Below are positions 49,815-60,394 of a stretch of DNA of 64,000 bases, one piece after another (the stretch's first letter is position 1; each line of letters starts with the position of its first letter). The notes beneath the pieces are model-generated. The model was given only the letters and a program-made list of their open reading frames with translations, was not told where the DNA came from and did no database searches. The stretch is from the NCBI GenBank assembly GCA_012270975.1, contig JAAXHH010000006.1, positions 49,009 through 113,008 of the forward strand. Reading direction: 5' to 3'. The translations under genes were made by a program, and so were the position numbers. The DNA is from Candidatus Latescibacterota bacterium. GTDB taxonomy: Bacteria; JAAXHH01.

Positions 49815-51224
49815 TCACTCCTGCGGTTCTTCGTAAAGGGAATTGATTTCCTGCTGGCTCAGCGGGCGGTTATACAGTCTGACGTCGTCCAGGTCCAGGC
49901 GCGACAGGTCCCATCCGCTGCCGAAGGTGGCGAAGGTCAGCCACATGCGGCCCAGTTCGATGTACCGGTAAGGTTTCGGCGTCACCTGTTCCATGGAAAG
50001 TACACCGTTGACGTAGATTTTCTGATCCATGAGTCCATCCGCCCGTGTACTCAGTGTCGCCGCCACGAAGGTCCACCCTTCGGGCGAGGGTTTCGATTCG
50101 GTCATGAGTTCCCATTGTGTGGCAACGTCGTCCACGCGGAAACCGATCTTCCCTTCCTGGATCGACATGGAATAGGGATCCTGGCCCCAGGCGCCGTCGC
50201 CGTACCAGAGCACCTGGCTATACCCATCTTCGGTGTCGAAACCCTTGATCCAGCAGGTGATCGACAGGTAGTGCAGCAGGTCGAGGGACGGGTGCTTGAC
50301 CACCGCCCAGTCCTCGTCACCATCGAATCGGAGCGCCCGGCCTATCCGGCCTTCCACGGGCTCCGGTTCGCCCATTACTATGGTCTTCAATCCGTTTGAG
50401 GACATGTCGATCATGTCAGCGGAATCCATGGGCCAATGCGCAACGAGGGCGTCTTCGAGCGACGACTCCGGCGGGTCCGGCACGACCATTTCGAACAGTG
50501 CGGGAGGCGACCAGCCGTTCTCAATGGTCAATGCCATGATTTCTTCCTGTGAGAGCGTTTCCGTGTAGATACGCACGTCGTCGATGGCTCCCTTGAAGTA
50601 GAAGTCCAGTTCGCCCGATCCCTTGCGACCGACGTCGATGGGTTCTTCCGCGTGGGGCGGAAAGGGGGCTTCGGCCTCGTCGTGCAGCACGCCGTCCAGG
50701 TACATCCGGTGCACCGTGCCATCGTGCGTCACGGCCACGTGCCGCCATACTGAACTTCCTACGGGACGGGTGATGAGCGGGTCCCGTCCGCGCCCCATCA
50801 GGTGCCAGGTTGGCAGCAGACCGAACGTACTCAATTGAAAGACGCGCCGTTTGCTGCCGCCGTCGTCCTGCGTTATGGCGGCGTTTGACCAGTACCGCGC
50901 GAAGGTACCGTCTTCATAGTTTACCCAGATGGAAAGCGTAAACCCGTCTTCCCGGAGTGCCGGTGGAGGCGCGATGCGGATGAAATCCTTCCTGCCGTCG
51001 AAAGCGTAGGCCGCGTCCTGCCGACCGAATCGGTCCGTGGTGAGCGTCGCGCCGATAACCTCGCCATGGTGGCCGCCTGCGCTCGTATCTCGGGCGTCGC
51101 CGTCGAACAATAGTTCAAGCACCAGGTTTGACCGGTCAACCGTAGGCGTTTGGGCCGTGGCACCGCCCGCGTACGTAAGAAGGAGGCACAATCCCGTGAG
51201 CGTAAAAACGAACCAGTTAATCAT
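49815..51224 (-). CDS. Secreted protein with two LamG/concanavalin A-like lectin domains
   Basis: Signal peptide; LVLELLFDGDARDTSAGGHHGEVIGATLTTDRFGRQDAAYAFDGRKDFIRI and LVAHWPMDSADMIDMSSNGLKTIVMGEPEPVEGRIGRALRFDGDEDWAVV; GAIDDVRIYTETLSQEEI. Confidence 0.87.
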   Translation of the reverse strand: MINWFVFTLTGLCLLLTYAGGATAQTPTVDRSNLVLELLFDGDARDTSAGGHHGEVIGATLTTDRFGRQDAAYAFDGRKDFIRIAPPPALREDGFTLSIWVNYEDGTFARYWSNAAITQDDGGSKRRVFQLSTFGLLPTWHLMGRGRDPLITRPVGSSVWRHVAVTHDGTVHRMYLDGVLHDEAEAPFPPHAEEPIDVGRKGSGELDFYFKGAIDDVRIYTETLSQEEIMALTIENGWSPPALFEMVVPDPPESSLEDALVAHWPMDSADMIDMSSNGLKTIVMGEPEPVEGRIGRALRFDGDEDWAVVKHPSLDLLHYLSITCWIKGFDTEDGYSQVLWYGDGAWGQDPYSMSIQEGKIGFRVDDVATQWELMTESKPSPEGWTFVAATLSTRADGLMDQKIYVNGVLSMEQVTPKPYRYIELGRMWLTFATFGSGWDLSRLDLDDVRLYNRPLSQQEINSLYEEPQE

Positions 51225-51569
51225 GTGGTACGTCCTTCAAGGCTGGCTTCACCTGCGTGGACTGACAAGAAAGATGCACTACAGACACACGGACGGGGAT
51301 GCATTAGACAGGGAACGCAGTCTCCGAGGTGGCGGGGAACCCCCGTATCTGCGGTCCACGATACGCTTGACGATGGTTGTATGAAGCCCTATCTTTCTGT
51401 CGATCCTTATAAACAAAACGTAAACGTAAATGCAGTACGTTCAATAAAATAGCCTGCCGTCCGGAACGACAGGCCCGGCTCCGGATCCAAATCCGGAAGC
51501 GTACCGCGAACCCTGATTATCGTTACTACTTCTACAATAGTCCATACCATAACATTCATTCTTGATTGA

Positions 51570-53333
51570 ATGTCAGGGTCCTTCATGCCTTCTCGCATCA
51601 GAATGAACGTCGACACCCCCATGGCCCCGCCGCAGTGGGCCTTGCTGGAGCGCGCGCTCATCGGCTCCATGTCCCAGGCGCTCGAACTCTTCTACGACAA
51701 GTACTTCGACGAGAAGGGCTACCTGGAATGTGTGCCCCGCTGGGGCGCCCTCGACGGCCCGGACGATGCGATCGAAAACCTGGCGAACTGGCCCGTCGTC
51801 TACCTGCTCGGCGGAGGTGACCGCATCCTGGACATGTGCAAGTCGGCGCAGGACGGCCACATTCGCCAGTACACCGAGGCGAAGACCGTCGACGTGCCCT
51901 TTGCCCGGGACGGCATGTACTACAAGGAATTCCCCGTGCACAGCGACTGGGCCCACCACGCCGAGGGTTTGGTGGTGTTCAACCTGCTGGGAAACTGCGA
52001 TCCGGACGACGAAAACCATATCCGCCGGGCGAGGCGGTTCGCCGGTTTCTACATGGACGAGGATCCCCAGGCGAAGAACTACGACCCGGAACGCCGGTTG
52101 ATCCTGAGCATGTTCAACGGCAGCCGGGGGCCGATGCTGCGGAAGACCACGGCCCTGGACTGGGTCGGCGACCCGTTGGAGGACGGCCGGTACGACTTGC
52201 TCCACGGCCAGCGCGATTACGCGGAGATGTGCGAGCGGTTCGAGACCTACAATGATGTGGCCGGCGACCATCCGCTGAACCTGACGAGTACGGGCCTGGC
52301 CTTCAATGCCTATGCACTTACCGGCGAAGTGAAGTACCGGGACTGGATCCTCGAATATGCGGACGCGTGGGTGGAGCGTACCTATGCCAACGGGGGCGTG
52401 ATCCCCTCGAACGTGGGGCTGGACGGCGTCATCGGCAGCGCCTGCGAGGGCCGGTGGTGGGGCGGCGTCTATGGATGGGACCACAAGGTCTACGCCCACC
52501 GCCACGGCCGGCTGGACAATTTCACCCTGAATGCCGTCGCCCATGCCGTGGACGGGTTCGGCAACGCCCTGCTGCTCACCGGCGACCGGAAGTACGTGGA
52601 CGTCTGGCGCACCGTCCTCGAATCGGTCAACGCCAACAGGAAGACCGTGGACGGCGTCACCATGTATCCGCACATGCACGGCGACGACGGCTGGTACGAC
52701 TACGCGCCCGAACCCTATGACCGGGGCGCGGTCGAGGTGTACGACTGGTCCATGGATCCCGATGACCGTGCCCTGACCGGCGAACATCCCTGGCTGAACT
52801 TTCTGGACGGGTCGAATCCCGGTTTTCCCGTGGACGCGCTGAAGCAGGACTTCGAGGGTCTGCGGGGCCAGGTGGAGAAGATCCGCAACGATACGTCGAC
52901 GCGGGACACGCGCCTGTCGGACAATCCCAATCCCTTCAACCCGGCGCGGATCGAGACCCTCGTGAATCTCATGACCGGGGGGCCGAGGCCGGCCTACGCC
53001 CGTCCCCTGCACTGCCGGCTCTGGTACTTCGATCCCGATCGAGGCCGTCCCGGCGTCCCGGAGGACGTGGCCGCCCTGGTCGACCGGATAGATGCCGATG
53101 GGCTCGACGTGCACCTGGTAAACGTCAACCCGGTGGATGCGCGAACCGTGACCGTGCAGGGCGGCGCTTACGGGGAGCACCGGGTGGGCACAGTCGAGAA
53201 CGACGGCCGAAGGATTGACGTAGATGATACCGACTTCACCGTACGCCTGGCGCCCGGGTGCGGCGCGCGCCTGACGCTGGACCTGCAACGTTACGTCAAC
53301 CAGCCGACGGCCCGGTTTCCGTGGGACCGGTAG
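51570..53333 (+). CDS. Hypothetical protein, possibly an (alpha/alpha)6-barrel carbohydrate-active enzyme
   Basis: 587-aa ORF; repeated helix-rich W/Y/D segments such as [44 protein letters not shown]. Confidence 0.6.
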   Translation: MSGSFMPSRIRMNVDTPMAPPQWALLERALIGSMSQALELFYDKYFDEKGYLECVPRWGALDGPDDAIENLANWPVVYLLGGGDRILDMCKSAQDGHIRQYTEAKTVDVPFARDGMYYKEFPVHSDWAHHAEGLVVFNLLGNCDPDDENHIRRARRFAGFYMDEDPQAKNYDPERRLILSMFNGSRGPMLRKTTALDWVGDPLEDGRYDLLHGQRDYAEMCERFETYNDVAGDHPLNLTSTGLAFNAYALTGEVKYRDWILEYADAWVERTYANGGVIPSNVGLDGVIGSACEGRWWGGVYGWDHKVYAHRHGRLDNFTLNAVAHAVDGFGNALLLTGDRKYVDVWRTVLESVNANRKTVDGVTMYPHMHGDDGWYDYAPEPYDRGAVEVYDWSMDPDDRALTGEHPWLNFLDGSNPGFPVDALKQDFEGLRGQVEKIRNDTSTRDTRLSDNPNPFNPARIETLVNLMTGGPRPAYARPLHCRLWYFDPDRGRPGVPEDVAALVDRIDADGLDVHLVNVNPVDARTVTVQGGAYGEHRVGTVENDGRRIDVDDTDFTVRLAPGCGARLTLDLQRYVNQPTARFPWDR

Positions 53334-53361
53334 CCAGGACAGGGGACAAGGAGAATCCGGC

Positions 53362-54081
53362 ATGACCGTCGACCAGGCGAGTCCGGTGTTCCGGGCCCGG
53401 CACATTTCCAAGGTTTACCGCATGGGCGAGGTGGACGTTTCTGCCCTCCGGGGAGTAGACCTGGACCTGTTCGGCGGCGAGCTGGCCGTTTTCCTGGGGG
53501 CGTCGGGAAGCGGAAAATCGACGCTGCTGAACATCCTGGGCGGGCTCGATGTGCCCACGGGCGGCCAGGTCTTCTACCGCGAACGGGAATTGACCGCGGC
53601 GGACGAGCGCGAGCGGACGAATTTCCGCCGGAAGTCCGTGGGCTTCGTCTTCCAGTTCTACAACCTGATCCCGAGCCTCACAGCGCTGGAGAACGTGGAA
53701 CTGGTCACCGAAATCGCCGATGACCCCATGCCGGCGGAAGACGCCCTCCGCCTGGTGGAACTCGAACAGCGCATGCACCACTTCCCGGCCCAGATGTCGG
53801 GCGGAGAGCAGCAGCGGGTGGCCATCGCCCGGGCCATCGCGAAGCGCCCGGAAGTGCTCCTGTGCGACGAGCCTACGGGCGCCCTGGACTACGCGACCGG
53901 CAAACGGGTGCTGGAAGTGATCGAGAAGGTCAACAGCACGCTGGGCACCACGACCGCGGTCATCACCCACAACGCGGCGATCGCAGACATGGCCGACCGG
54001 GTCATCCGCCTGCGCAGCGGCGAGGTCGTCGAGGTATACGCCAACGAGGCGAAGAAACGCCCGGACGAACTGAGCTGGTAG
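53362..54081 (+). CDS. ABC transporter ATP-binding protein (LolD/MacB type)
   Basis: Walker [17 protein letters not shown]; signature [15 protein letters not shown]; Walker [13 protein letters not shown]. Confidence 0.96.
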   Translation: MTVDQASPVFRARHISKVYRMGEVDVSALRGVDLDLFGGELAVFLGASGSGKSTLLNILGGLDVPTGGQVFYRERELTAADERERTNFRRKSVGFVFQFYNLIPSLTALENVELVTEIADDPMPAEDALRLVELEQRMHHFPAQMSGGEQQRVAIARAIAKRPEVLLCDEPTGALDYATGKRVLEVIEKVNSTLGTTTAVITHNAAIADMADRVIRLRSGEVVEVYANEAKKRPDELSW

Positions 54082-54101
54082 ACTGCCGGAGCGAGAAAAC
54101 C

Positions 54102-56468
54102 ATGACCATCCTGAACCGCAAGGTTTTCCGCGAACTGGCGCGCATGCGCGGCCAGGTCATCGCCATCACGCTGGTGATGGCCTGCGGGATCATGGTCTAC
54201 GTCTCCTCGCGCCACACCTATATCGCCCTGCTGGAATCGCAGGAATCCTATTACACCAGCTACCGTTTCGCCGACGTGTTCGCCGGCATCAAGCGGGCGC
54301 CGGCGCCGGTCGCGGAGCGCATCGCCCGGATCCCCGGCGTCTCCAGCGTCCGCACCCGGATCGTGATGGACGTGAACCTGGACGTGCACGGGCTGGATGA
54401 GCCCGCCACCGGCCGGCTGGTATCCATACCCGAAGTGCACAGGCCCGTGCTCAACGACCTCGCGATCCAGGAGGGCCGTTACCCGTCGATCGGCCGGCCC
54501 GAAGAGGTGATCATCAGCGAAGCCTTCGCGCTGGCCAACGGGCTGGCGCCGAACGACTGGATCGGGGCGGTCATCAACGGCCGCAGGAAGGCGCTGCGCG
54601 TCGTGGGCATCGGCCTGTCGCCCGAATACGTCTACGAAGTGCAGGGATCCGGATCCATCTTCCCCGACAACCTGCGCTTCGGCGTGATCTGGATGAGCCG
54701 GGACGCCCTCGGCGCCGCCTTCGACATGGAGGGCGGGTTCAACGACCTGGCGGTCGCCCTGTCGCCGGAGGCGAGCGAGCGGGACGTGATCGACCGCATG
54801 GATCTCATCCTCGAGCCTTACGGGAGCGCGGGCGCCTACGGCCGGGACAGCCAGATCTCCCACAAGTTCCTTTCGGATGAAATCCTGGGCCTGAGCGTAT
54901 CCAGCAACGTTACGCCGGCCATTTTCCTCGGGATCGCGGCGATTCTGCTGCACATCGTGTTCTCCCGCATGGTGCGTGCCCAGCGGGACCAGATCGCCAT
55001 CATGAAGGCCTTCGGCTACCGAAACCTGTCGATCGGATGGCACTATCTGAAATTCGCCTTCCTGGCCGTATCCGGCGGGACCCTTCTCGGCATCGTGGGC
55101 GGCTTCTGGATCGGCCGGCCGCTCACCGGCATGTACCAAGCCTACTACCGATTCCCCGACCTGGTCTACGAGCTGCACGTCGACGTCATCACCCTTTCGG
55201 CGGTGATCAGCGTGTCCGCCGCGTTGGCGGGCACCCTGCACGCCCTCCGCGCGGCCATGGCCCTGCCACCCGCGGAAGCGATGCGGCCGGAGTCGCCACC
55301 CCACTTCAGACCGCTCGCGATGGAACGCATGGGCGTGCACCGGATGCTTTCGCCGGTCTGGCGGATGATCTTCCGCAACATGGAACGGAGGCCGGCCCGA
55401 ACGATGCTGTCCGCCTTCGGCATCGCCATGTCGGTGGCGATCCTGGTCATGGGACGTTTTACCTTCGACTCCATCGAATACATGATCGACTACCAGTTTC
55501 GTACGGTACAGCGCGATGACGCGGCGGTCGTCTTCGCGGGTCCCCGTCCCGCGCGCGCCCGGTTCGAACTGGCCCATCTGCCCGGTGTCGTCCGCTCCGA
55601 GCCGTACCGCGCCGTGCCCGTCCGGCTTCGTTCCGGCCACATCGTGAAGCAGACCGCCATCACAGGACTCGATCCGGCCGGAGAACTGCGGCAGCTGATC
55701 GACCGGGACGGCCGGGTGCAGTCCCTGCCGCCGGAGGGTATCGTGCTGAACAAGACGCTGGCGGACCTCCTGGCGGTCCGGGCGGGCGATATGCTCACCG
55801 TCGAAGTCCAGGAAGGGTCGAGAATGCAGGGCAGCCTGCCGGCAACCCTGATCGTCGACGAGTTGATCGGCACCACCGCGTACATGGATACCCGCGCGCT
55901 GAACCGGTTCCTGGGCGAAGGCCGCACGATCTCCGGCGCGTATCTCTCCGTGGACCCGCTTCGGGCGGCCGAGTTGTACAGCACCTTGAAAGAGACGCCG
56001 GCCGTGGCGGGGGTCGCCGTCCGCGAGGCCGTGATCAAGGGTTTCGAAGAAACCATCGCCGAAAGCACGAACGCCACCACGTTCACGCTTACCATCTTCG
56101 CGTGCATCATCGCCTGCGGCATGGTCTACAACGGCGCTCGCATCGCCCTGGCGGAAAGAAACCGCGAAATGGCCAGCCTGCGGGTGCTCGGGTTCACCGA
56201 GCGGGAGATATCGGTCGTCCTCCTGGGCGAGCAGGCCATCATCACCCTTTTTTCGATACCGATTGGATTTCTGATCGGATGGGCATTATGTTATCTTGCC
56301 GTGGACGCCACCGCACAGGAACTCTACAGGATGCCGCTGGTCATCACCGGCAAGACCTATGCGTTTGCTTTCCTGGTCGTTACCGCGGCGGCCGTGGCGT
56401 CCGCGTACATCGTCCACCGGAAACTGCGCTACCTGGATCTGGTCGGCGTACTCAAGACACAGGAATAA
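54102..56468 (+). CDS. FtsX-like ABC transporter permease
   Basis: MTILNRKVFRELARMRGQVIAITLVMACGIMVYVSSRHTY; RMVRAQRDQIAIMKAFGYRNLSIGWHYL; LAERNREMASLRVLGFTEREISVVLLGE. Confidence 0.93.
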   Translation: MTILNRKVFRELARMRGQVIAITLVMACGIMVYVSSRHTYIALLESQESYYTSYRFADVFAGIKRAPAPVAERIARIPGVSSVRTRIVMDVNLDVHGLDEPATGRLVSIPEVHRPVLNDLAIQEGRYPSIGRPEEVIISEAFALANGLAPNDWIGAVINGRRKALRVVGIGLSPEYVYEVQGSGSIFPDNLRFGVIWMSRDALGAAFDMEGGFNDLAVALSPEASERDVIDRMDLILEPYGSAGAYGRDSQISHKFLSDEILGLSVSSNVTPAIFLGIAAILLHIVFSRMVRAQRDQIAIMKAFGYRNLSIGWHYLKFAFLAVSGGTLLGIVGGFWIGRPLTGMYQAYYRFPDLVYELHVDVITLSAVISVSAALAGTLHALRAAMALPPAEAMRPESPPHFRPLAMERMGVHRMLSPVWRMIFRNMERRPARTMLSAFGIAMSVAILVMGRFTFDSIEYMIDYQFRTVQRDDAAVVFAGPRPARARFELAHLPGVVRSEPYRAVPVRLRSGHIVKQTAITGLDPAGELRQLIDRDGRVQSLPPEGIVLNKTLADLLAVRAGDMLTVEVQEGSRMQGSLPATLIVDELIGTTAYMDTRALNRFLGEGRTISGAYLSVDPLRAAELYSTLKETPAVAGVAVREAVIKGFEETIAESTNATTFTLTIFACIIACGMVYNGARIALAERNREMASLRVLGFTEREISVVLLGEQAIITLFSIPIGFLIGWALCYLAVDATAQELYRMPLVITGKTYAFAFLVVTAAAVASAYIVHRKLRYLDLVGVLKTQE

Positions 56469-56561
56469 ACCGCTAATATGAAAGAATTTGAACGGTGACG
56501 TTAAGCTCCTTGAGTGGATTTGTCGTTATGTAATTCTAGTGTGGCGCAAGGTTAACTGTTA

Positions 56562-58043
56562 ATGAGAACGCAACCCTTTTCGATAATGCACATATCCGAT
56601 CTCCATCGTTCACCTCGGGATCCGATAACCAATGACGAGTTAATATCAGCACTTGTTCACGACCGAGATCGCTATCTTGAAGAGGAGCCTCGTATTCCAG
56701 CACCTGAAGCTATTGTAGTCAGTGGAGATATTATTCAAGGCGTTCCACTTTACACGGAGGATTTCGCGGAGAAGATAGAAGAGCAGTATTCGGTTGCTGA
56801 TGAGTTCTTAACCGAGTTGGTGCATCGTTTCTTAAGTGGTGACCGGTCGCGTTTAGTAATGGTTCCAGGCAATCACGATGTAGATTGGAACACTGCGTTT
56901 AGTGCTTTAGAAGAGGTGAATGCGGAGGATGTACCTCCAGATCTCAGAGACGAACTGTATTCAGAAGATTCGTTGTTACGATGGGATTGGAAGAACTGCA
57001 AACTGTACCGCATCGTCGATCGAGAGCTATATGCAAACCGACTATGTGCGTTCTGGCGTTTCTACGATCAATTCTACAGTGACGGAATACAGCCACCAAC
57101 TGAACAGAAATTACGCGACACAAGGATGTTTGTTTTGTGCGAGGACAGAATCGGTGTGGCAGCGTATAACTCATGCCATGGGAATGACTGTTTTGCGTTT
57201 CATGGCATGATTGAGCAAGGGAGTATTGCACGAAGCGATCTCGATCTGAGAGACTCTGGGAAAGTCTTGGATCTTCGCATAGCGGTTTGGCACCACAGTA
57301 TTCAAGGTTCACCGTATCGTACAGACTATATGGATGTTGATGTTGTACGCGGAATGATCGGCCGCGGCTTTCGACTAGGTCTACATGGTCACGAACATAA
57401 AGCTCTAGCTACCGCTCAGGAGATTCACCTTCCAGATAGTGAAAAAATGGCAGTCGTTAGTGCTGGATCATTATGTGCAGGATCGACTGATCTGCCGGTA
57501 GGTACTCACAGGCAGTACAATGTTCTCGAGATAGGTAGAGACTTCTGCAGTGTTAGAGCTCACGTCAGGACTATGGAGGTTGCGAATCTGTTTTCTCCCG
57601 CTAGGCTTATCGAGTTCGGAGGAATAAGTTATGTTGACCTAACTTGGAACCTTCCAAGAAATGCTGTCGGTGGCCAGATCAACACACGATCCATTAGAAA
57701 AATGGTATTCATTGAAGAAGCCGAGAAAGCTGCCAAAACGGGTAAACCCGAGCGAGCAGTAGGTATCCTTAAATCACTAAATCTCACAGTTGGCAGTTAT
57801 GAAAGAGAGCTTTATCTGAATGCTGCTTTGGATGCGAAATGTTGGCGCGGTATCTTGGATGTAATAAATCCTCCGACTTCAATCAATGAACTTGTACTAA
57901 GAGTCACTGCATATCTCCAGTTAGACGATCCAATTAACGCCAAAAAAGTCCTTGATAGTCATTCTAGTAGCATGCGGTTACCTGAATCCTTGGAATCTGA
58001 TCTCCGTTACAGGATTAGCGTAAAGGAGGCATTGAGGCGATGA
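56562..58043 (+). CDS. Calcineurin-like metallophosphoesterase with a C-terminal helical extension
   Basis: SDLH, VSGDIIQG, VPGNHDVDW, WHHSIQG, LHGHEHKA motifs; extension EEAEKAAKTGKPERAVGILKSLNLTVGSYERELYLNAALDAKCW. Confidence 0.9.
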   Translation: MRTQPFSIMHISDLHRSPRDPITNDELISALVHDRDRYLEEEPRIPAPEAIVVSGDIIQGVPLYTEDFAEKIEEQYSVADEFLTELVHRFLSGDRSRLVMVPGNHDVDWNTAFSALEEVNAEDVPPDLRDELYSEDSLLRWDWKNCKLYRIVDRELYANRLCAFWRFYDQFYSDGIQPPTEQKLRDTRMFVLCEDRIGVAAYNSCHGNDCFAFHGMIEQGSIARSDLDLRDSGKVLDLRIAVWHHSIQGSPYRTDYMDVDVVRGMIGRGFRLGLHGHEHKALATAQEIHLPDSEKMAVVSAGSLCAGSTDLPVGTHRQYNVLEIGRDFCSVRAHVRTMEVANLFSPARLIEFGGISYVDLTWNLPRNAVGGQINTRSIRKMVFIEEAEKAAKTGKPERAVGILKSLNLTVGSYERELYLNAALDAKCWRGILDVINPPTSINELVLRVTAYLQLDDPINAKKVLDSHSSSMRLPESLESDLRYRISVKEALRR

Positions 58044-60355
58044 GTGAAGCATCAGAGAAAATACCGTTCGCAGTCGAGATAAGTCGTATGATAGAAGTCC
58101 TTGCGGCCCAGATCTATCCGACACCATTCGCCTTGCTACGAGAGAATGTCCAAAATTCATATGATGCTATACTTCTAAGGCAGCATCTGATGGGTGAATT
58201 TGATGCGCGAATAGACGTTTCGATCGAACCTACGCAAATTTGTGTTTCAGATAACGGCATAGGTATGTCACGACAGGATTTACGAGAGCATTTTTGGCGT
58301 GCCGGCTCCAGCAGCAAAAACACCGAAGATGCTCGAGCTGCTGGTGTTGTCGGTACGTTTGGTATTGGAGCAATGGCAAATTTCGGCATCGCTGAAGAAC
58401 TACATGTAGAAACAGAGAGCATTTCTTCAAACGAAAGGACTACATGTGCAGCGTATCGATCTACGTTATCGGTAACAGACGATTGTATCAGTTTTAATCC
58501 ACGACAATCTACCGGCAAACCAGGCACCAAAGTTACTGCAATAATGAAGTCTGAAAACGCTATTCGCGTAGCTAAAGCTGTAGCCTATATTTCACAATTT
58601 GTAGCATTTCTGTCGATCGATGTTTTTGTAAACGACCAGAAAGTTAGTGGAAATCTAATTGAGGAATCTATAGCTGACTTAACTAATGTAACTTGGTCTG
58701 TGCTGGAGAAAGATGTTGCACTTGGCAGTGGAATAGCAGCCGATGTAGACTTGATTGGTGCATTAAATGGAGAAGTCCGGATTACACTAACAAATTTGAG
58801 GATAGAATCTCAAAAGCAACTAAGTGGTCGTATTGTACTCCGTCAAGGAGTTGGTAGTCTACGGACGTTTCGTAGTGGTTTTGGTCTTGCAACAACAAGT
58901 GTCAACTCAGTTTACGGATTCGGGGGAGTCGCCGACTTTTTGTTTCTTGAACCTACGGCGGGTAGGGAAGCATTGACCACAAAAAGTATGCAGGTATTAC
59001 AACATATTGTATCGATCACGGATGAATACGTATCAATACGACTAGCTGAGCGACCAGAAAGCAACGCGAGTACTCCCTTTGCGGCTTGGGTAGCAAGCCA
59101 GCGTCGATACGATCTATGTTCCCAACTACGAGTTCGCATGGAACCCGGTGATTCTCTTCCTTTGCATGAACTCCGGGAATACTCCAATCAAAATCCTATA
59201 CTTGTATACACCGGGACGGATAGGGCAACTGTCGAACATGCTTCCGAAGATCGTCCGATTTTCATGCCGACTCGCGGCTACCCTAGGCACGAATGCGAGT
59301 TAAGTTACCTTCGTAATTACTGCAGGATTGAGGAACTAACGGACGATCCGAAAGTCCTCAGGGAAAAACCATCCACTGAAATCGATGCATCTGAGAAAGC
59401 TCTAGCATTCAGGATCGGATCGATTCTGTCTAACGATTACTTTCTCGATGCACACGTCAAATATGGCACAATCTCCCACGGTCTACCGGTTTTGGTAATG
59501 AAGCGAAAGAAACCTATAGAGATCTTTATAGATCCAAAAGGTGGAACGGTCAACATAGCATTAGGTCTTTATAACGACCAGTATTCTGCGTTTGGACACA
59601 TGGTCAAAGATTTCGTGCGAAATATGATTTTCCCACGTGTTTCCGAATTGGTACCAACTGCAACTAGACAAGGGGCCGAAGCGTTTTTGAAATCGATACA
59701 TCGTTCGAGGGAGTTATTTGAGTACGAGGTGTCTGATCTTCAGAATCTAACATCATTATGGAAAGACTACATGAGTGGTAAACTGAGTTTTCGTCAGGCA
59801 TCGGAAAGATCAACCCGAGTTGCAACTCGAAGTTATCAGTTTTTGGATAGCACGGTAGCAGGTACTGTAAAGGACATTGTTCCCGATGTTATTGATAATC
59901 AAAATATAACAGTAGAAGATAACGGATCGGACTACGGTGCCATGCCTCCTATTCAACGGCTGGACATGGAGACTGATAAGAAACTACTCACTATACGAGA
60001 TAACGAGCCTTCATTGAAAGACTACCGGTGTTTTTTGGCGATTACCGATCGTATACATGAAGAAAACAGCGAGTTTTTCCTCCAGCCGCACCGTACGTCA
60101 GTAGTTTGGGGTGGTCAGAAAGCGCTGTTTATCTTTCAACACCATTCTGAAGAATTCGGTCTGTATTATGATCTGCAAACACGTGATGTAATTAGTGATC
60201 ATTCCGGTGGTGGCGCGGTGATTTCGTGTACTATTGTGATGAAAAACCGCATCTTCATTCCAATTCCACCAGCTATTCAAAGGAGTTTCTTACCAGTGGA
60301 AGGTGAAAGAAAACGATTCGAGGTAAGATGTGATATTCTACATATAGATAGATAG
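58040..60355 (+). CDS. Hsp90/GHKL-type ATPase protein (HATPase), partner of the metallophosphoesterase
   Basis: RENVQNSYDAI (N box), CVSDNGIGMSRQDLREHFWRAGSSSK (G1), GVVGTFGIGAMANFGIAEEL (G2); ATGA overlap with the upstream gene. Confidence 0.88.
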   Translation: MSEASEKIPFAVEISRMIEVLAAQIYPTPFALLRENVQNSYDAILLRQHLMGEFDARIDVSIEPTQICVSDNGIGMSRQDLREHFWRAGSSSKNTEDARAAGVVGTFGIGAMANFGIAEELHVETESISSNERTTCAAYRSTLSVTDDCISFNPRQSTGKPGTKVTAIMKSENAIRVAKAVAYISQFVAFLSIDVFVNDQKVSGNLIEESIADLTNVTWSVLEKDVALGSGIAADVDLIGALNGEVRITLTNLRIESQKQLSGRIVLRQGVGSLRTFRSGFGLATTSVNSVYGFGGVADFLFLEPTAGREALTTKSMQVLQHIVSITDEYVSIRLAERPESNASTPFAAWVASQRRYDLCSQLRVRMEPGDSLPLHELREYSNQNPILVYTGTDRATVEHASEDRPIFMPTRGYPRHECELSYLRNYCRIEELTDDPKVLREKPSTEIDASEKALAFRIGSILSNDYFLDAHVKYGTISHGLPVLVMKRKKPIEIFIDPKGGTVNIALGLYNDQYSAFGHMVKDFVRNMIFPRVSELVPTATRQGAEAFLKSIHRSRELFEYEVSDLQNLTSLWKDYMSGKLSFRQASERSTRVATRSYQFLDSTVAGTVKDIVPDVIDNQNITVEDNGSDYGAMPPIQRLDMETDKKLLTIRDNEPSLKDYRCFLAITDRIHEENSEFFLQPHRTSVVWGGQKALFIFQHHSEEFGLYYDLQTRDVISDHSGGGAVISCTIVMKNRIFIPIPPAIQRSFLPVEGERKRFEVRCDILHIDR

Positions 60356-60394
60356 TAGTACATTGACAGCGAATTCGTTATTGAGTTAGCCACA

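Noticed and set aside
53362-56468. ABC ATPase-permease pair as the ATPase partner of the four orphan permeases
   Set aside because: It lies over 14 kb away and has its own permease and HlyD adaptor; no sequence evidence links it to the array
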